NCBI RefSeq assembly: GCF_003075415.1
Contig: NZ_QDAH01000003.1
Coordinates: 1 to 64,000 of the forward strand
Length of the DNA stretch: 64,000 nt
Reading direction: 5' to 3'
Source of the DNA: Microvirga sp. KLBC 81
Lineage (GTDB): Bacteria; Pseudomonadota; Alphaproteobacteria; Rhizobiales; Beijerinckiaceae
The position numbers and the translations under genes are program-made. Positions 46,664-55,982 of the stretch are shown here, one piece after another (within the stretch, counting starts at the first letter, position 1; each line of letters starts with the position of its first letter). The notes below the pieces were generated by a model. The model was not told where the DNA came from and ran no database searches. It saw only the letters and a program-made list of their open reading frames with translations.

Positions 46664-47473
46664 ATGCGCATGCTAGGAAAGCTTCTTTTGACCGGCGCGG
46701 CCGGTGGTGTTGGCAAGGCTCTTCGGCCGCTGCTGCCGCGGATCGCGCAAACCGTCCTGCTTTCGGATGTCAACGACATCCAGGATATGGCGGCTCACGA
46801 GAGCTTCCGGCGCTGCGATCTCGGTGACCGGCGCGCCGTGGACGAGCTTGTGAACGGAGTGGACGGCATCATCCATCTCGGCGGGATCTCGGTCGAGAAG
46901 CCGTTCGACCTGATTCTCAACGGCAATATCGTCGGCGTGTACAATCTGTTCGAGGCGGCTCGCCACCACGGCAAGCCGCGCATCATCTTCGCCAGCTCCA
47001 ATCACGTGGTCGGATACTACCGGCGCGATCAGTATCTCGACAACGGAGTCGTGCCCCGGCCGGATTCCCTCTACGGCGTTTCCAAGGCCTTCGGCGAGAA
47101 CATGGCGAGCTTCTATTTCGACAAGTTCGGGCAGGAATGTCTGTCAGTTCGTATCGGCTCCTGTTTACCGAAGCCTGTGAACCCGCGCATGCTCGCAACG
47201 TGGCTTCATGTCGAGGACTTTCTCGATCTCTGCGCCCGCGCCTTCGAGGCTCCGCGTCTGGGTCACACGGTCGTCTATGGTGCATCCGACAACGATGAAA
47301 CCTGGTGGGACAACCGCCATGCGGCCTTCCTTGGGTGGAAGCCTAAGCACAGTTCAGCGCAGTGGCGGGCCGAGGTGCTTGCCGAGGCAGGTTCGGAAGA
47401 TCCGTCTAACCCAGCTGTGATCTACCAGGGTGGTGCCTTCGTGACGATCGGCCATCCGGCGGACGAGGCATAA
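46664..47473 (+). CDS. udh: Uronate dehydrogenase
   Basis: This 269-residue SDR has LLTGAAGGVGKALRPLL as NAD loop, FASSNHVVGYYRRDQ as Ser strand, SLYGVSKAFGENMA as Tyr/Lys and SVRIGSCLPKPVNPRMLATWL, a pattern of Agrobacterium Udh. It oxidises D-galacturonate or D-glucuronate to the aldarolactone with NAD, the first step of the pathway whose later enzymes are Gli, Gci and KdgD. Start is ATG at 46664, with another ATG at 46670. It is divergent to the GntR regulator. Confidence 0.92.
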   Translation: MRMLGKLLLTGAAGGVGKALRPLLPRIAQTVLLSDVNDIQDMAAHESFRRCDLGDRRAVDELVNGVDGIIHLGGISVEKPFDLILNGNIVGVYNLFEAARHHGKPRIIFASSNHVVGYYRRDQYLDNGVVPRPDSLYGVSKAFGENMASFYFDKFGQECLSVRIGSCLPKPVNPRMLATWLHVEDFLDLCARAFEAPRLGHTVVYGASDNDETWWDNRHAAFLGWKPKHSSAQWRAEVLAEAGSEDPSNPAVIYQGGAFVTIGHPADEA

Positions 47474-47631
47474 GGATTGACGACGAATTGCACCAGAGCG
47501 ACGCAACAAGAAGCGCCTGGTTGCCAAACCGGCGAGACGGCAGCGATCCAAGCCGTGCTCTCGCCTTCGAAGCCTAAGTCGGACCAACACGACACGGCAA
47601 AAGACACTCTGAGGAAACCAAGGAGAGCTCT

Positions 47632-48612
47632 ATGGTCACGAGACGAACTCTGGCGGCTGCCGCTTTAGGCTTGCTGACCGCCTTCGCAGCCGGTGCTGCG
47701 AGCGCGCAGACGGTTCTGAAATCAGCCGACGTCCATCCCGATGGATATCCGACCGTTGAGGCGGTCAAGTATTTCGGCTCCCTTCTCGAGAAGAGAACCA
47801 ATGGCCGCTACAAGGTGCAGGTTTTCCACTCGTCCCAGTTGGGAGGGGAGAAGGACACGATCGAGCAGACACGATTCGGTGTGATCGAGCTCAACCGGAT
47901 CAACATGGGACCGTTCAACAATCTCATCCCTGAAACGGTCGTTCCATCGTTGCCCTTCATCTTCCGGTCGGTCGATCATATGCGCAAGACCATGGATGGG
48001 CCGGTCGGCGACGAGATCCTGAAGGCCTTCGAGCCGCACGGCCTCGTGGCTCTCGCCTTCTATGATTCCGGTGCGCGCTCCTTCTACAATTCCAAGCGCC
48101 CCATCAACACGCCTGCGGATCTCAAGGGCATGAAGGTTCGCGTGATCCAGTCGGATCTCTTCCTCGACATGGTGAATGCGCTTGGCGCCAACGCAACACC
48201 GATGCCGCCCGGTGAAGTCTACTCCGCCATTCAGACAGGTGTCGTGGATGGTGCCGAGAACAACTGGCCGAGCTACGATTCCTTCCGCCACTTCGAGGTC
48301 GCGAAATACTACTCGTTGACCGAGCACTCGATGTCCCCGGAAGTGCTGGTGATGTCGAAGAAGACTTTCGACAAGCTCTCGCCCGAGGATCAGAAGGCCG
48401 TGCGGGAATCGGCCAAAGAGTCGGTCGCGAAGATGCGCGAACTCTGGGAGGCGCGCGAGAAGGAAGCCGAGAAGAAGATCCGGGCGAGCGGCAGCCAGAT
48501 CAACACGGTCGACAAGCAGCCCTTCATCGACGCGATGAAGCCCGTCTATGACAAATACGTGAAGGGCGAGAAGGTGAAGGATCTCGTCTCGCGGATCCAG
48601 GCGACGAACTGA
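47632..48612 (+). CDS. dctP: TRAP transporter substrate-binding protein
   Basis: This 326-residue periplasmic protein has a signal peptide of about 26 residues ending in ASA. The DctP/TAXI-type fold is indicated by SSQLGGEKDTIEQTRFGVIELNRINMG, the DLKGMKVRVIQSDLFLDMVNALGANATPMPPGEVYSAIQTGVVDGAENNW block (with the conserved Arg that binds the carboxylate) and KYYSLTEHSMSPE. It begins the TRAP transport unit with the two membrane subunits. Context makes a uronate the likely substrate. Confidence 0.93.
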   Translation: MVTRRTLAAAALGLLTAFAAGAASAQTVLKSADVHPDGYPTVEAVKYFGSLLEKRTNGRYKVQVFHSSQLGGEKDTIEQTRFGVIELNRINMGPFNNLIPETVVPSLPFIFRSVDHMRKTMDGPVGDEILKAFEPHGLVALAFYDSGARSFYNSKRPINTPADLKGMKVRVIQSDLFLDMVNALGANATPMPPGEVYSAIQTGVVDGAENNWPSYDSFRHFEVAKYYSLTEHSMSPEVLVMSKKTFDKLSPEDQKAVRESAKESVAKMRELWEAREKEAEKKIRASGSQINTVDKQPFIDAMKPVYDKYVKGEKVKDLVSRIQATN

Positions 48613-48684
48613 TCTCGATTGTGAACGCAAGGTCGGGCTGGTGAAAGACCAGCCCACCTCTTTTCTTGAGGGAGATTGCCACCG

Positions 48685-49224
48685 ATGCGCGCCCAGCTTG
48701 CCGCTTTGTCTCACATCCTCTCCATCGTCAACAGGGTGGCTCTGTGGTTGTCAGGGGCCGGTCTTGTCCTGATGACCATCTTTATCGGCTGGCAGGTATT
48801 CGGCCGTTATGTCCTGAATCAGTCGCCAAGCTGGACGGAGCCGGCCTCGCTTCTGCTCATGAGCTGGTTCATTCTTCTGGGATCGGCAGTTGGCGTTCGT
48901 GAAGCCAATCACCTCGGCTTCGAAAGCGCGCTTCACCATGCGCCACCGTTCTTGCGTCAGGCGATGCTCATTACGACAGAAGTGCTGGTTGCAGGATTTG
49001 GCCTGGCCATGACGTGGTACGGCGCGGAGCTGGCGATGGAAACATGGTCTGCGGCCATGCCGGGCCTGCCGATCCCGCAAGGCATGGATTATGTGCCGCT
49101 CGCGGTTGGTGGACTCCTCATCGCGCTGTTCTCGCTGGAGAAGCTCGTCAGGCTCCTGCTCGCCGGAGAAAGCGTTCCCCTGGTTCGAATCGACGAGCCT
49201 CACCTCGTTGTCGTGAAGGAATGA
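48685..49224 (+). CDS. dctQ: TRAP transporter small permease
   Basis: This 179-residue four-helix DctQ subunit has GWQVFGRYVLNQSPSWTEPASLLLMSWFILLGSAVGVREANHLGF and a last helix near VGGLLIALFSLEKLVRLLL. The ATG at 48685 follows GGGAGAT. It is 72 bases after dctP and 4 before dctM. Confidence 0.92.
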   Translation: MRAQLAALSHILSIVNRVALWLSGAGLVLMTIFIGWQVFGRYVLNQSPSWTEPASLLLMSWFILLGSAVGVREANHLGFESALHHAPPFLRQAMLITTEVLVAGFGLAMTWYGAELAMETWSAAMPGLPIPQGMDYVPLAVGGLLIALFSLEKLVRLLLAGESVPLVRIDEPHLVVVKE

Positions 49225-49228
49225 TGCC

Positions 49229-50509
49229 ATGACGATCTGGGTTCTCTTCGGCGTCTTCACGCTGCTGCTGCTGATCGGAACGCCGGTTGCGTTCTGCCTG
49301 GGCATTGCTTCTCTCGCGACGGTACTCTACATGGGGTTGCCGCCCGTCGTGGTGTTCCAGCAGCTCAATTCCGGCATGAACGCCTTCGCCATGATGGCGA
49401 TTCCCTTCTTCATCTATGCCGGAGACCTGATGATGCGCGGCGGCATTGCCGACAGGCTCATTCGCCTTGCGGCTGGCTTCGTCGGCCATCTTCGCGGTGG
49501 TCTTGGACAAGTGAATGTCGTCGCTTCGACTCTGTTCGGTGGTATTTCCGGCTCCGCAATTGCGGACGCATCGGCCATCGGCGGCATCATGATCCCGCAG
49601 ATGGAAAAGCGCGGCTACGCCAAGGATTACAGCGTCAACGTCACGGTGAATGCTGCGATCATCGCGCTGCTGATCCCGCCGTCCCACAACATGATCATCT
49701 ATTCAATTGCGGCCGGTGGGACGATCTCCGTAGCGGATCTGTTCACGGCGGGTGTGGTGCCGGGGCTGCTCCTCGCGGCAGCCCTCATGATCACGGCCTA
49801 TTGGGTCGCGGTGCGACGCGGCTATCCCGCCGATCCGTTCCCCGGATTCCGGATGCTGGCCTATTTCTTCGTCTCGGCCGTTCCTGGTATCCTGCTCATC
49901 TTCATCATCTTCGGCGGCGTTCGCTCCGGCGTTTTCACCGCCACGGAGAGCTCCTGCATCGCCGTCTTCTATGCGCTCCTCGTGACGCTCCTTGTCTACC
50001 GCGAGCTGAACTGGAAAGGCTTCGTCGAAGCAACGCTGGGTGCAGTTCGCACGACCGCCATGGTGCTTCTCGTGATTGGTACAGCGAGCGCCTTCGGATG
50101 GCTCATGGCGTTCCTGCAGGTGCCGCAGGCGACGATCGACTTGATGAAGTCAATCTCGGACAATCCCATCGTCGTCCTGCTGCTGATCAACGTGATCCTG
50201 TTGGTGCTGGGCACCTTCATGGATATGGCACCGATGATCATCATCTGTACGCCCATCTTCCTGCCGGTGATCAAGGCCTTCGGAATCGATCCGGTGCATT
50301 TCGGCGTCATCCTGATCCTCAATGCGGGCATCGGCCTCAATACGCCCCCGGTCGGATCGGTTCTGTTCGTCGGCTGTGCCGTCGGCAAGATTTCGATCGG
50401 TGAGGCCATGCAGACGATCTGGCCCTTCCTGGGCGCGAGCATCCTGGTGCTGCTGCTCGTCACCTATATTCCGGGTCTGTCACTCTGGCTTCCGGCTTTG
50501 TTCCGCTGA
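49229..50509 (+). CDS. dctM: TRAP transporter large permease
   Basis: This 426-residue DctM subunit is predicted to have about 12 helices, with IPFFIYAGDLMMRGGIADRLI, NVVASTLFGGISGSAIADASAIGGIMIPQM, YSIAAGGTISVADLFTAGVVPG and GLNTPPVGSVLFVGCAVGKISIGEAMQ as conserved blocks. It completes a sodium-coupled TRAP transporter with DctP and DctQ, and with udh, kdgD, gci and gli gives a near-complete hexuronate uptake and catabolism set. Confidence 0.93.
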   Translation: MTIWVLFGVFTLLLLIGTPVAFCLGIASLATVLYMGLPPVVVFQQLNSGMNAFAMMAIPFFIYAGDLMMRGGIADRLIRLAAGFVGHLRGGLGQVNVVASTLFGGISGSAIADASAIGGIMIPQMEKRGYAKDYSVNVTVNAAIIALLIPPSHNMIIYSIAAGGTISVADLFTAGVVPGLLLAAALMITAYWVAVRRGYPADPFPGFRMLAYFFVSAVPGILLIFIIFGGVRSGVFTATESSCIAVFYALLVTLLVYRELNWKGFVEATLGAVRTTAMVLLVIGTASAFGWLMAFLQVPQATIDLMKSISDNPIVVLLLINVILLVLGTFMDMAPMIIICTPIFLPVIKAFGIDPVHFGVILILNAGIGLNTPPVGSVLFVGCAVGKISIGEAMQTIWPFLGASILVLLLVTYIPGLSLWLPALFR

Positions 50510-50552
50510 GAGGGAACTGAATGACGTCCGCAGAATAATCCTATGCAGTTTG

Positions 50553-50587
50553 AAGCCTGCATTCATGACCTCCATGAATGCAGGCTT
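50553..50587. terminator. Hairpin between dctM and the truncated dehydrogenase
   Basis: A perfect 15-bp inverted repeat (50553-50567 with 50573-50587) has a CTC-centred 5-base loop. The T-run is weak, so it is a likely but not certain terminator for the TRAP operon and for the convergent gal unit. Confidence 0.6.
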
Positions 50588-50612
50588 GGCACAGTCTTTC
50601 GAAGTTCTTGTA

Positions 50613-50986
50613 TCATTCGCTTTCCTCCACAGGAGGCGTTCCATAGGTGTGGAAGGATTCGACGGTCTTCAAGCCGGTGAGATCGAGTTGAGATCGATAT
50701 AGATCTGGCCGGGTTCGAGAGAAAGCGCCGCCTGCTCGGCAGCCGTGACGGCGGCATCGGCCGTGACCGCTGAGATGATGATATCAGCTCCCGCGCAGGC
50801 CTCGCCAATGCGCGCGGCAGCATGAACGTTGCTGTCTTGCGCGCGCTGCCGTAGCTCTGGTCCTCGCTGCGCATCATCGAATAAAATGTCATATATTGAA
50901 ACACGCACATCTGGCTTTGCGGCGAGGGAGCGCGAGAAGAGTTGCCCCACCTCGCCATAGCCGATGAATGCAATCTGAAGGCTCAT
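50613..50986 (-). pseudogene. Truncated NAD(P)-dependent dehydrogenase remnant
   Basis: An ATG at 50986 opens a 105-residue frame with a 6-phosphogluconate-dehydrogenase-type N-terminal Rossmann domain (IAFIGYGEVGQLFSRSLAA and IIISAVTADAAVTAAEQA). It stops after YIDLNSISPA at 50669, where family members continue with a 180-residue helical domain. In the next frame a short tail (GLKTVESFHTYGTPPVEESE) runs to a TGA at 50613-50615, as if a deletion fused a different C-terminus out of frame. Such dehydrogenases often sit with the gal/lig genes. It is unlikely to be an active enzyme. Confidence 0.75.
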
Positions 50987-51020
50987 GGATCCCTGCTGTC
51001 TGTCACGGACTGACGAGTCG

Positions 51021-51713
51021 TCAGTCCTCGTCCTTGTACCCGACGTAAGTGAGACCTGCTCTCGCAAGCGGCTCGCGCATCTTGTAGAGGTCGAGGCCGA
51101 GAACGCCGGAGGCGAGAGCCTCGCGCTTCGCACCTTCGTTCGCCACGCGCGCCTCACCGGCAACAGCGACAGTTTCCGTCTCGCGGCGGGGCACAACCAC
51201 GACGCCGTCGTCATCCGCGACAATCACGTCGCCCGGCTGCACCAATGCGCCCGCACACACGACCGGAACGTTGACCGAGCCGAGAGTCGCCTTCACCGTT
51301 CCCTTGGCCGAGATGGCGCGCGACCAGACGGGGAAGCCCATCTCCGTCAGAGTCTTCACATCGCGCACGCCGGCATCGATCACGAGGCCGACCACACCCC
51401 GTGCCTTGAGGGATGTGGCCAGGAGATCGCCGAACATGCCATCGGTGTTGTCGGTGGTTACGCCCACGACCAGGATGTCGCCGGGACGGCATTGCTCGAC
51501 GGCGACATGGATCATCCAGTTGTCGCCCGGCTGCGCCAGCACCGTCACGGCGCTGCCGGCGACTTGGGCACCCGCCCAGATGGGGCGCATGTACGGCTTC
51601 ATCAGGCCGACACGCCCCATCGCCTCGTGGGTGGTAGCGGTGCCGAGTTCGGCCAGCCTGTCGACAATGCTCTGATCGACGCGCGGCGTGTTGGTGACGA
51701 CGACGGGTTTCAT
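51021..51713 (-). CDS. galC: 4-carboxy-4-hydroxy-2-oxoadipate aldolase
   Basis: This 230-residue RraA-like protein is of the LigK/GalC type: [81 protein letters not shown] and [16 protein letters not shown] carry the Arg and Asp residues of the metal and oxaloacetate site. It cleaves 4-carboxy-4-hydroxy-2-oxoadipate to pyruvate and oxaloacetate. Its start overlaps the galB stop (ATGA). Confidence 0.92.
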   Translation of the reverse strand: MKPVVVTNTPRVDQSIVDRLAELGTATTHEAMGRVGLMKPYMRPIWAGAQVAGSAVTVLAQPGDNWMIHVAVEQCRPGDILVVGVTTDNTDGMFGDLLATSLKARGVVGLVIDAGVRDVKTLTEMGFPVWSRAISAKGTVKATLGSVNVPVVCAGALVQPGDVIVADDDGVVVVPRRETETVAVAGEARVANEGAKREALASGVLGLDLYKMREPLARAGLTYVGYKDED

Positions 51714-52432
51714 GCCAGTTCCTCGACAATCTGAGGGAAGATGCGCTGATAGGCTTCGCCGTAGGTCATGGCGCGACCTGAGTTACGGCCGCCCTGCATG
51801 CCGCGGTTCAAGGCCACCCGGGTGTAATATTCCCAGAGATGCTTCTGGGCAGCGAGGATCTCGAACGCCTTTCGCTTGGTGTCCCAGACCTCGTCGATGT
51901 TGAGGATCACATTCGGCCTGTAATTGCACTGCTCGGGTTGATGCGGCTCGAACAGGAAGACCGGGGGCGCGCTATAGGTGAGATCCGGATTCGGTTTATG
52001 TCCGGCGGCCTGCGAGATGATGCGGGCCTCTTGTGCGAAGCGCGCCGCCTCCGGGTGGTCCACGTTATAGGGGTCTTCCAGGGAGTGCGTAAGCACGAAG
52101 GAGGGTTTCAGCTCTCGATAGATATCGACGAGCCGGTCAAGCATCTCGGGGGCCGTATGCAACGGGTAGTCGCCTGCATCGAAAAACTCGATCTCCGCAC
52201 CCAGCGTCTCGGCGGCGTGCTCTGCTTCCTCGCGCCGCTGCGCCTTCACGTCGGATAGCAGCACATCGCCTTTCTTCCAGGCCCACTGGCTTTCGCCGCG
52301 CTCGCCGAAGGACAGGCAAACGATCTTCATGCGGTATCCCTTGCGGGCATGGAGCGCGACGGCGCCGCCTGCGCGCCACACGAAGTCGCCAGGATGCGCG
52401 GTGACGACAAGTCCGGATTTTCCACTACTCAT
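51710..52432 (-). CDS. galB: 4-oxalomesaconate hydratase, PIG-L type
   Basis: This 240-residue PIG-L-fold protein starts [21 protein letters not shown]. In deacetylases the motif is AHPDD, with the first Asp as catalytic base and the second as metal ligand; here the first is Gly while the second is kept, as in GalB of gallate degraders, which act as hydratases. [46 protein letters not shown] supplies the other metal His. It converts 4-oxalomesaconate to 4-carboxy-4-hydroxy-2-oxoadipate. It overlaps galC. Confidence 0.88.
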   Translation of the reverse strand: MSSGKSGLVVTAHPGDFVWRAGGAVALHARKGYRMKIVCLSFGERGESQWAWKKGDVLLSDVKAQRREEAEHAAETLGAEIEFFDAGDYPLHTAPEMLDRLVDIYRELKPSFVLTHSLEDPYNVDHPEAARFAQEARIISQAAGHKPNPDLTYSAPPVFLFEPHQPEQCNYRPNVILNIDEVWDTKRKAFEILAAQKHLWEYYTRVALNRGMQGGRNSGRAMTYGEAYQRIFPQIVEELA

Positions 52433-52479
52433 ATCGGCCTCGAAAGAAAGAACATGTGAGAGATGATGTTGGTAGAACG

Positions 52480-53607
52480 TCAGGCAGCATCGCGGCTATC
52501 TTCCGGAGCATGCGCCAGGGCCTCGTGCGCGAAGGCGTGGCCCTCGAAGAGAAGGCGGGCCGTTCTCAAAAGGCCTGCGCGTTCCACGACGGGGGCCGCC
52601 TCGGTTCCGCCGACCTCGATCATCACGCTGAACTCACCGGTCGGATGCTCTACGGACAGCGTTTTCTCGCGTCCCGGCGGAATGCTGGCGACGCGGGCGG
52701 CGGGCGATCCGGGCAGCACACAGGCGGTGGCGACGGTGACGGCGGCAAAGACTCCGATAGAGGCGTGGCACTCATGCGGAATGAAGCTGCGCGTGCACAC
52801 ATGACCGCCTGCAACGGGAGGAGCCACCAGGGCCATCTTGGGCACGACCTTGCCCGAGACATCGCCGAGGCCCATGAGCCTTCCTGCCTCAAGGCGGATC
52901 TGTTCCAGCCGAGCCTTCAGCTCCATATCCTTGTCGAGCACGTCGCGCAGCTCGTATCCGGTCCGGCCGACCGCAGCAGCCTCCAACACAACAACCGGCA
53001 TGCCGTTATCGATCAAAGTCACGTCGACGCCTGCTACGCGATCGACATTGTTGCCCGTCGGCAGAAGCGAGCCGCAGACGGAGCCGGCTGCATCGACAAA
53101 GTCGATGGCGATAGGTGCCGAAGTGCCCGGCACGCCGTCGATGCGGGCATCGCCACCATAGGCGACATGGCCATCGGGTGTCTGAACATTCAGTTTTGCA
53201 ATTGTGCCTGTGTTGACGGTGTGCACGCGGACGCGTGTGATCGGATGATTGACCTTCACCAGCCCGCGCTCGATAGCGAAAGGCCCGACACTGGCGAGAA
53301 TGTTCCCGCAATTGGGCGTGACATCCACCTTCGGCTCGTCGACGACGACTTGGCCGAAGAGAAAATCCACGTCGCAGTCGGATCGTTGCGACTTCGACAC
53401 GATTGCGACCTTGCTCGTGAGCGGATGAGCGCCGCCGATGCCATCGATCTGGCGTGGATCCGGAGATCCCATGATCGATAGGAGCAGCGCATCGCGCCGC
53501 ATCGGGTCTGTCGGGAGGTCATCAGCGAGGAAGTAAGCGCCCTTGGAGGTGCCGCCTCGCAGAATCATGCAGGGAATGCGCGGTTGAATAGTCCTTCTCC
53601 CACCCAA
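52480..53607 (-). CDS. galD: 4-oxalomesaconate tautomerase, PrpF/GalD type
   Basis: This protein of about 375 residues has the PrpF diaminopimelate-epimerase-like double-barrel fold: PRIPCMILRGGTSKGAYFLADDLP, IDGIGGAHPLTSKVAIV, VTPNCGNILASVGPFAIERG with the catalytic Cys, HTVNTGTIAKL and GKVVPKMALVAPP. It interconverts keto and enol 4-oxalomesaconate. The start is uncertain: TTG at 53607 matches the family N-terminus and lies downstream of the operator at 53652-53689; a TTG near 53709 would read through that operator. It is first in the galD-galB-galC operon. Confidence 0.88.
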   Translation of the reverse strand: MGGRRTIQPRIPCMILRGGTSKGAYFLADDLPTDPMRRDALLLSIMGSPDPRQIDGIGGAHPLTSKVAIVSKSQRSDCDVDFLFGQVVVDEPKVDVTPNCGNILASVGPFAIERGLVKVNHPITRVRVHTVNTGTIAKLNVQTPDGHVAYGGDARIDGVPGTSAPIAIDFVDAAGSVCGSLLPTGNNVDRVAGVDVTLIDNGMPVVVLEAAAVGRTGYELRDVLDKDMELKARLEQIRLEAGRLMGLGDVSGKVVPKMALVAPPVAGGHVCTRSFIPHECHASIGVFAAVTVATACVLPGSPAARVASIPPGREKTLSVEHPTGEFSVMIEVGGTEAAPVVERAGLLRTARLLFEGHAFAHEALAHAPEDSRDAA

Positions 53608-53651
53608 CGGTGAACAGGTGCCATCAACGTGCCTCAGCCAGTAGGGTGCAA

Positions 53652-53689
53652 CAAATGGTTTGTTTGTGACTTTCCGTGAATTTAGTTCA
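53652..53689 (-). promoter_or_regulatory. Composite LysR-type operator upstream of galD
   Basis: CAAATGGTTTGTTT (53652-53665) is followed after 11 bases by the partial palindrome TGAATTTAGTTCA (53677-53689), a T-N11-A box. The same two elements with the same 11-base gap recur in opposite orientation at 54682-54719. For galD the T-N11-A box is upstream and the CAAATGG element near the promoter, as in LysR recognition and activation sites. Confidence 0.65.
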
Positions 53690-53735
53690 TGAGAGACCGC
53701 GCCCGCCAATCACTTTCAGATCCGGCTATCGTCCC

Positions 53736-54622
53736 TCACGCGAAGGTTCGAACGATGATCTTGCGCAGTTCTTCGGCGAGAGGCGACAGGGGTACACCCC
53801 GCTTGGACACGATTCCGAGTTGGCGCGTGACACTCGGGTTCTTCAAGGAGATGAGCTTGAGCCCCCGCTCGTCAAATGTATCGAGAGAGAGGCGGGGCAC
53901 GACGGTCAGCGCCACGCCGGACGGACCAGGGCGATCGCTGTTTGAATATGCTGGGCTTCGAAGCGCCAGCACAGGGATTCACGTCGGCTTCCCAATGCGT
54001 CGTCGATGATGATCCTGTTGCCGGCGCGGGAGCTGATCCTGATCAGGGGTTCTTCGGCAAGATCGGACCAGCTTAGAGACGATTGCGAGGCCAACGGGTG
54101 ATCTTCCGGGCACACGAGGACGAAAGAATCTCTGATCAGCATCTCGATGTCGAAATCCCAGCGATGGGCTGCCACCATGGTAATGCCGAACTCCACCGTG
54201 CCGGCCTGGACCAGATCGGCAATCTCGGTGGCGGAGTTGTCGTAGATCCGGACGAACACATCCGGGTGCTGTTCCTGGAAACGCTGCAGAGCGCGCGGCA
54301 ATCGGCCTGATGCGATAGTAGGCAGGCAGCCGATGGCGAGCGTCTCCTGACGGCTGCGACCCTCCCGTCGAAGTTCATCTAGGGAGACCGAGAGGTTCTC
54401 GATCGTGTCCTTGACCTTAGGCAGCAGATTGAGGCCCGCCTGAGTCAGGGAGACCTCCCGTGTGGTCCGCGACAGCAGTTTGACCCCGAGGTCTTCTTCC
54501 AGCTTGCGAATGCGGTGGCTGAGCGCTGTTTGCGACAGGTTCAGGTGCGCGGCAGCGTGCTGGAAGCTACCGCGTTCCGCGATCGCGACGAAGGCGTGCA
54601 GGCCGAGAAAATCGATGCGCAT
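53736..54622 (-). pseudogene. LysR-family regulator, frameshifted
   Basis: This frame has an N-terminal helix-turn-helix (FVAIAERGSFQHAAAHLNLSQTALSHRIRKLEE) and most of the ligand domain, and breaks at a stop at 53906-53908 after RFEAQHIQTAIALVR. The remainder (GVALTVVPRLSLDTFDER to LRKIIVRTFA) continues in the next frame to 53736. The span of 887 bases is one base short of a multiple of three for a 295-residue protein. It lies between the two mirror-image operators and would control galDBC and the Bug-type gene. A sequencing error is as likely as a true mutation. Confidence 0.8.
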
Positions 54623-54681
54623 TCAAAGCTCCAGCAGGGATTCTGCCCCTTGCATGGGGTTGGTCCAGCCTCTCTTGCATA

Positions 54682-54719
54682 TGAGATATATTCATTAGTC
54701 GCGCAAAACAAACCATTTG
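54682..54719 (+). promoter_or_regulatory. Composite LysR-type operator upstream of the Bug-type gene
   Basis: The palindromic T-N11-A box TGAGATATATTCA (54682-54694) is followed after 11 bases by AAACAAACCATTTG (54706-54719), the exact complement of the CAAATGGTTTGTTT element before galD. Reverse-complemented, the 38-base unit aligns base for base in layout with 53652-53689. It serves the plus-strand gene at 54800 and probably also the LysR gene at 54622. Confidence 0.65.
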
Positions 54720-54799
54720 CTTCAGGTCTCATTTGCTGGCGTCCTAAAGCCGATACCGCTCAGCTGCGAATTGGGCGGATGCTGGGGAGGAGATTGGGA

Positions 54800-55816
54800 A
54801 TGCCTGAGTACTTGTCCAAAGGCTCGATACGCTCGGACGTCACACGCCGTAACGTCTTTTTCGGAGCGGCAGCAATGACCGTTGCGGCTGCATGTCCAGG
54901 ACGGGCAGGGGCTCAAACCTATCCGAGCAGAAACATCACTCTGGTCGTGCCTTTTACGCCGGGCGGGTCGACCGACATCCTGGCGCGCCTTCTGGGGCAG
55001 AGGCTTGAGACCGCCCTGAAACATCCTGTGATCCTTGAATCCAGGCCAGGTGCCGGCGGTTCTGTCGGCGTGGGATCGGTGGCTCGTGCTCCCGCGGACG
55101 GCTATACTTTGGTGATGGGACATATCGGCACCTTCGCGGTCAGCCCCGCTCTTTATCCGAAGCTGCCCTACGATCCTCAAACGAGCTTCGAGCCCGTCAG
55201 CGGGATCGCGAATGTGCATAACATGCTCGTTGTTCATCCGGAGGTTCCAGCGAAGACGCTCCAGGAGTTGATCGACTACGCCAAGAAAAATCCTGGCAAG
55301 CTGAATTATGCGTCCGGTGGCATTGGCAGTGCGGCTCATATTGCGATGGTGGCGCTCGCTGACCGGGCGGGCATCACGATGACCCATGTACCCTATCGCG
55401 GAACTGCTCCTGCCGTGACGGATCTGCTCGGAGGACGCGTGCAACTGACCTTCACGGGTGCGCCGAATCTGGTTCAGCATGTGGAAGCTGGAACGATGCG
55501 GGCTCTTGCCGTTTCCGGATCGTCCCGCCTCAAGGCTGCCCCCACTGTCCCGACGGTCGCAGAATCCGGCTTTCCTGGGTTCGAGGCGTCCCAGTGGTAT
55601 GGAATCATGGTCCCGGCCGGCACTCCGAAGCCGGTCGTCGATCAGCTCAACACCGAGATCAGAACCGCCATGGCGGCTCCCGAGATCTCCGAGCGCTTGT
55701 CTCAGGAAGGGGCCGAAGTCTGGACGAATACCCCAGGAGAGTTCCGTGAACACATCTCCAAGGAGATGGCGCGGTGGGGAGACCTCGTGAAGCGAACCGG
55801 GATTAAGCCTGAATAA
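54800..55816 (+). CDS. Bug-type substrate-binding protein (tripartite tricarboxylate family)
   Basis: This 338-residue periplasmic binding protein has a twin-arginine-like or Sec leader (TRRNVFFGAAAMTVAAACPGRAGAQ), then the family blocks VPFTPGGSTDILARLLGQRL, NRPGAGGSVG-like SRPGAGGSVGVGSVA, GHIGTFAVSPALYPKLPYDP, HVPYRGTAPAVTDLLGGRVQLTF and QWYGIMVPAGTP. The start is ATG at 54800 after GGGGAGGAG. No TctA/TctB membrane genes follow, so it is an orphan binding protein. Shared operators with galD suggest an aromatic or tricarboxylate substrate. Confidence 0.9.
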   Translation: MPEYLSKGSIRSDVTRRNVFFGAAAMTVAAACPGRAGAQTYPSRNITLVVPFTPGGSTDILARLLGQRLETALKHPVILESRPGAGGSVGVGSVARAPADGYTLVMGHIGTFAVSPALYPKLPYDPQTSFEPVSGIANVHNMLVVHPEVPAKTLQELIDYAKKNPGKLNYASGGIGSAAHIAMVALADRAGITMTHVPYRGTAPAVTDLLGGRVQLTFTGAPNLVQHVEAGTMRALAVSGSSRLKAAPTVPTVAESGFPGFEASQWYGIMVPAGTPKPVVDQLNTEIRTAMAAPEISERLSQEGAEVWTNTPGEFREHISKEMARWGDLVKRTGIKPE

Positions 55817-55982
55817 TCCGCGGCAGAACGGCTTGGGCCTGCAGACTCCATGGAAAAGCCAGCGGAACACGCAATCTTATCAATGGATGGGCCTGATACC
55901 AGATCGCCCATCGCCAGTGTATCGCGAGATGCATCAGAGCTGAATCAAAAGGCATGAAATGCCGAAAAGGGAAGGAAGAACC

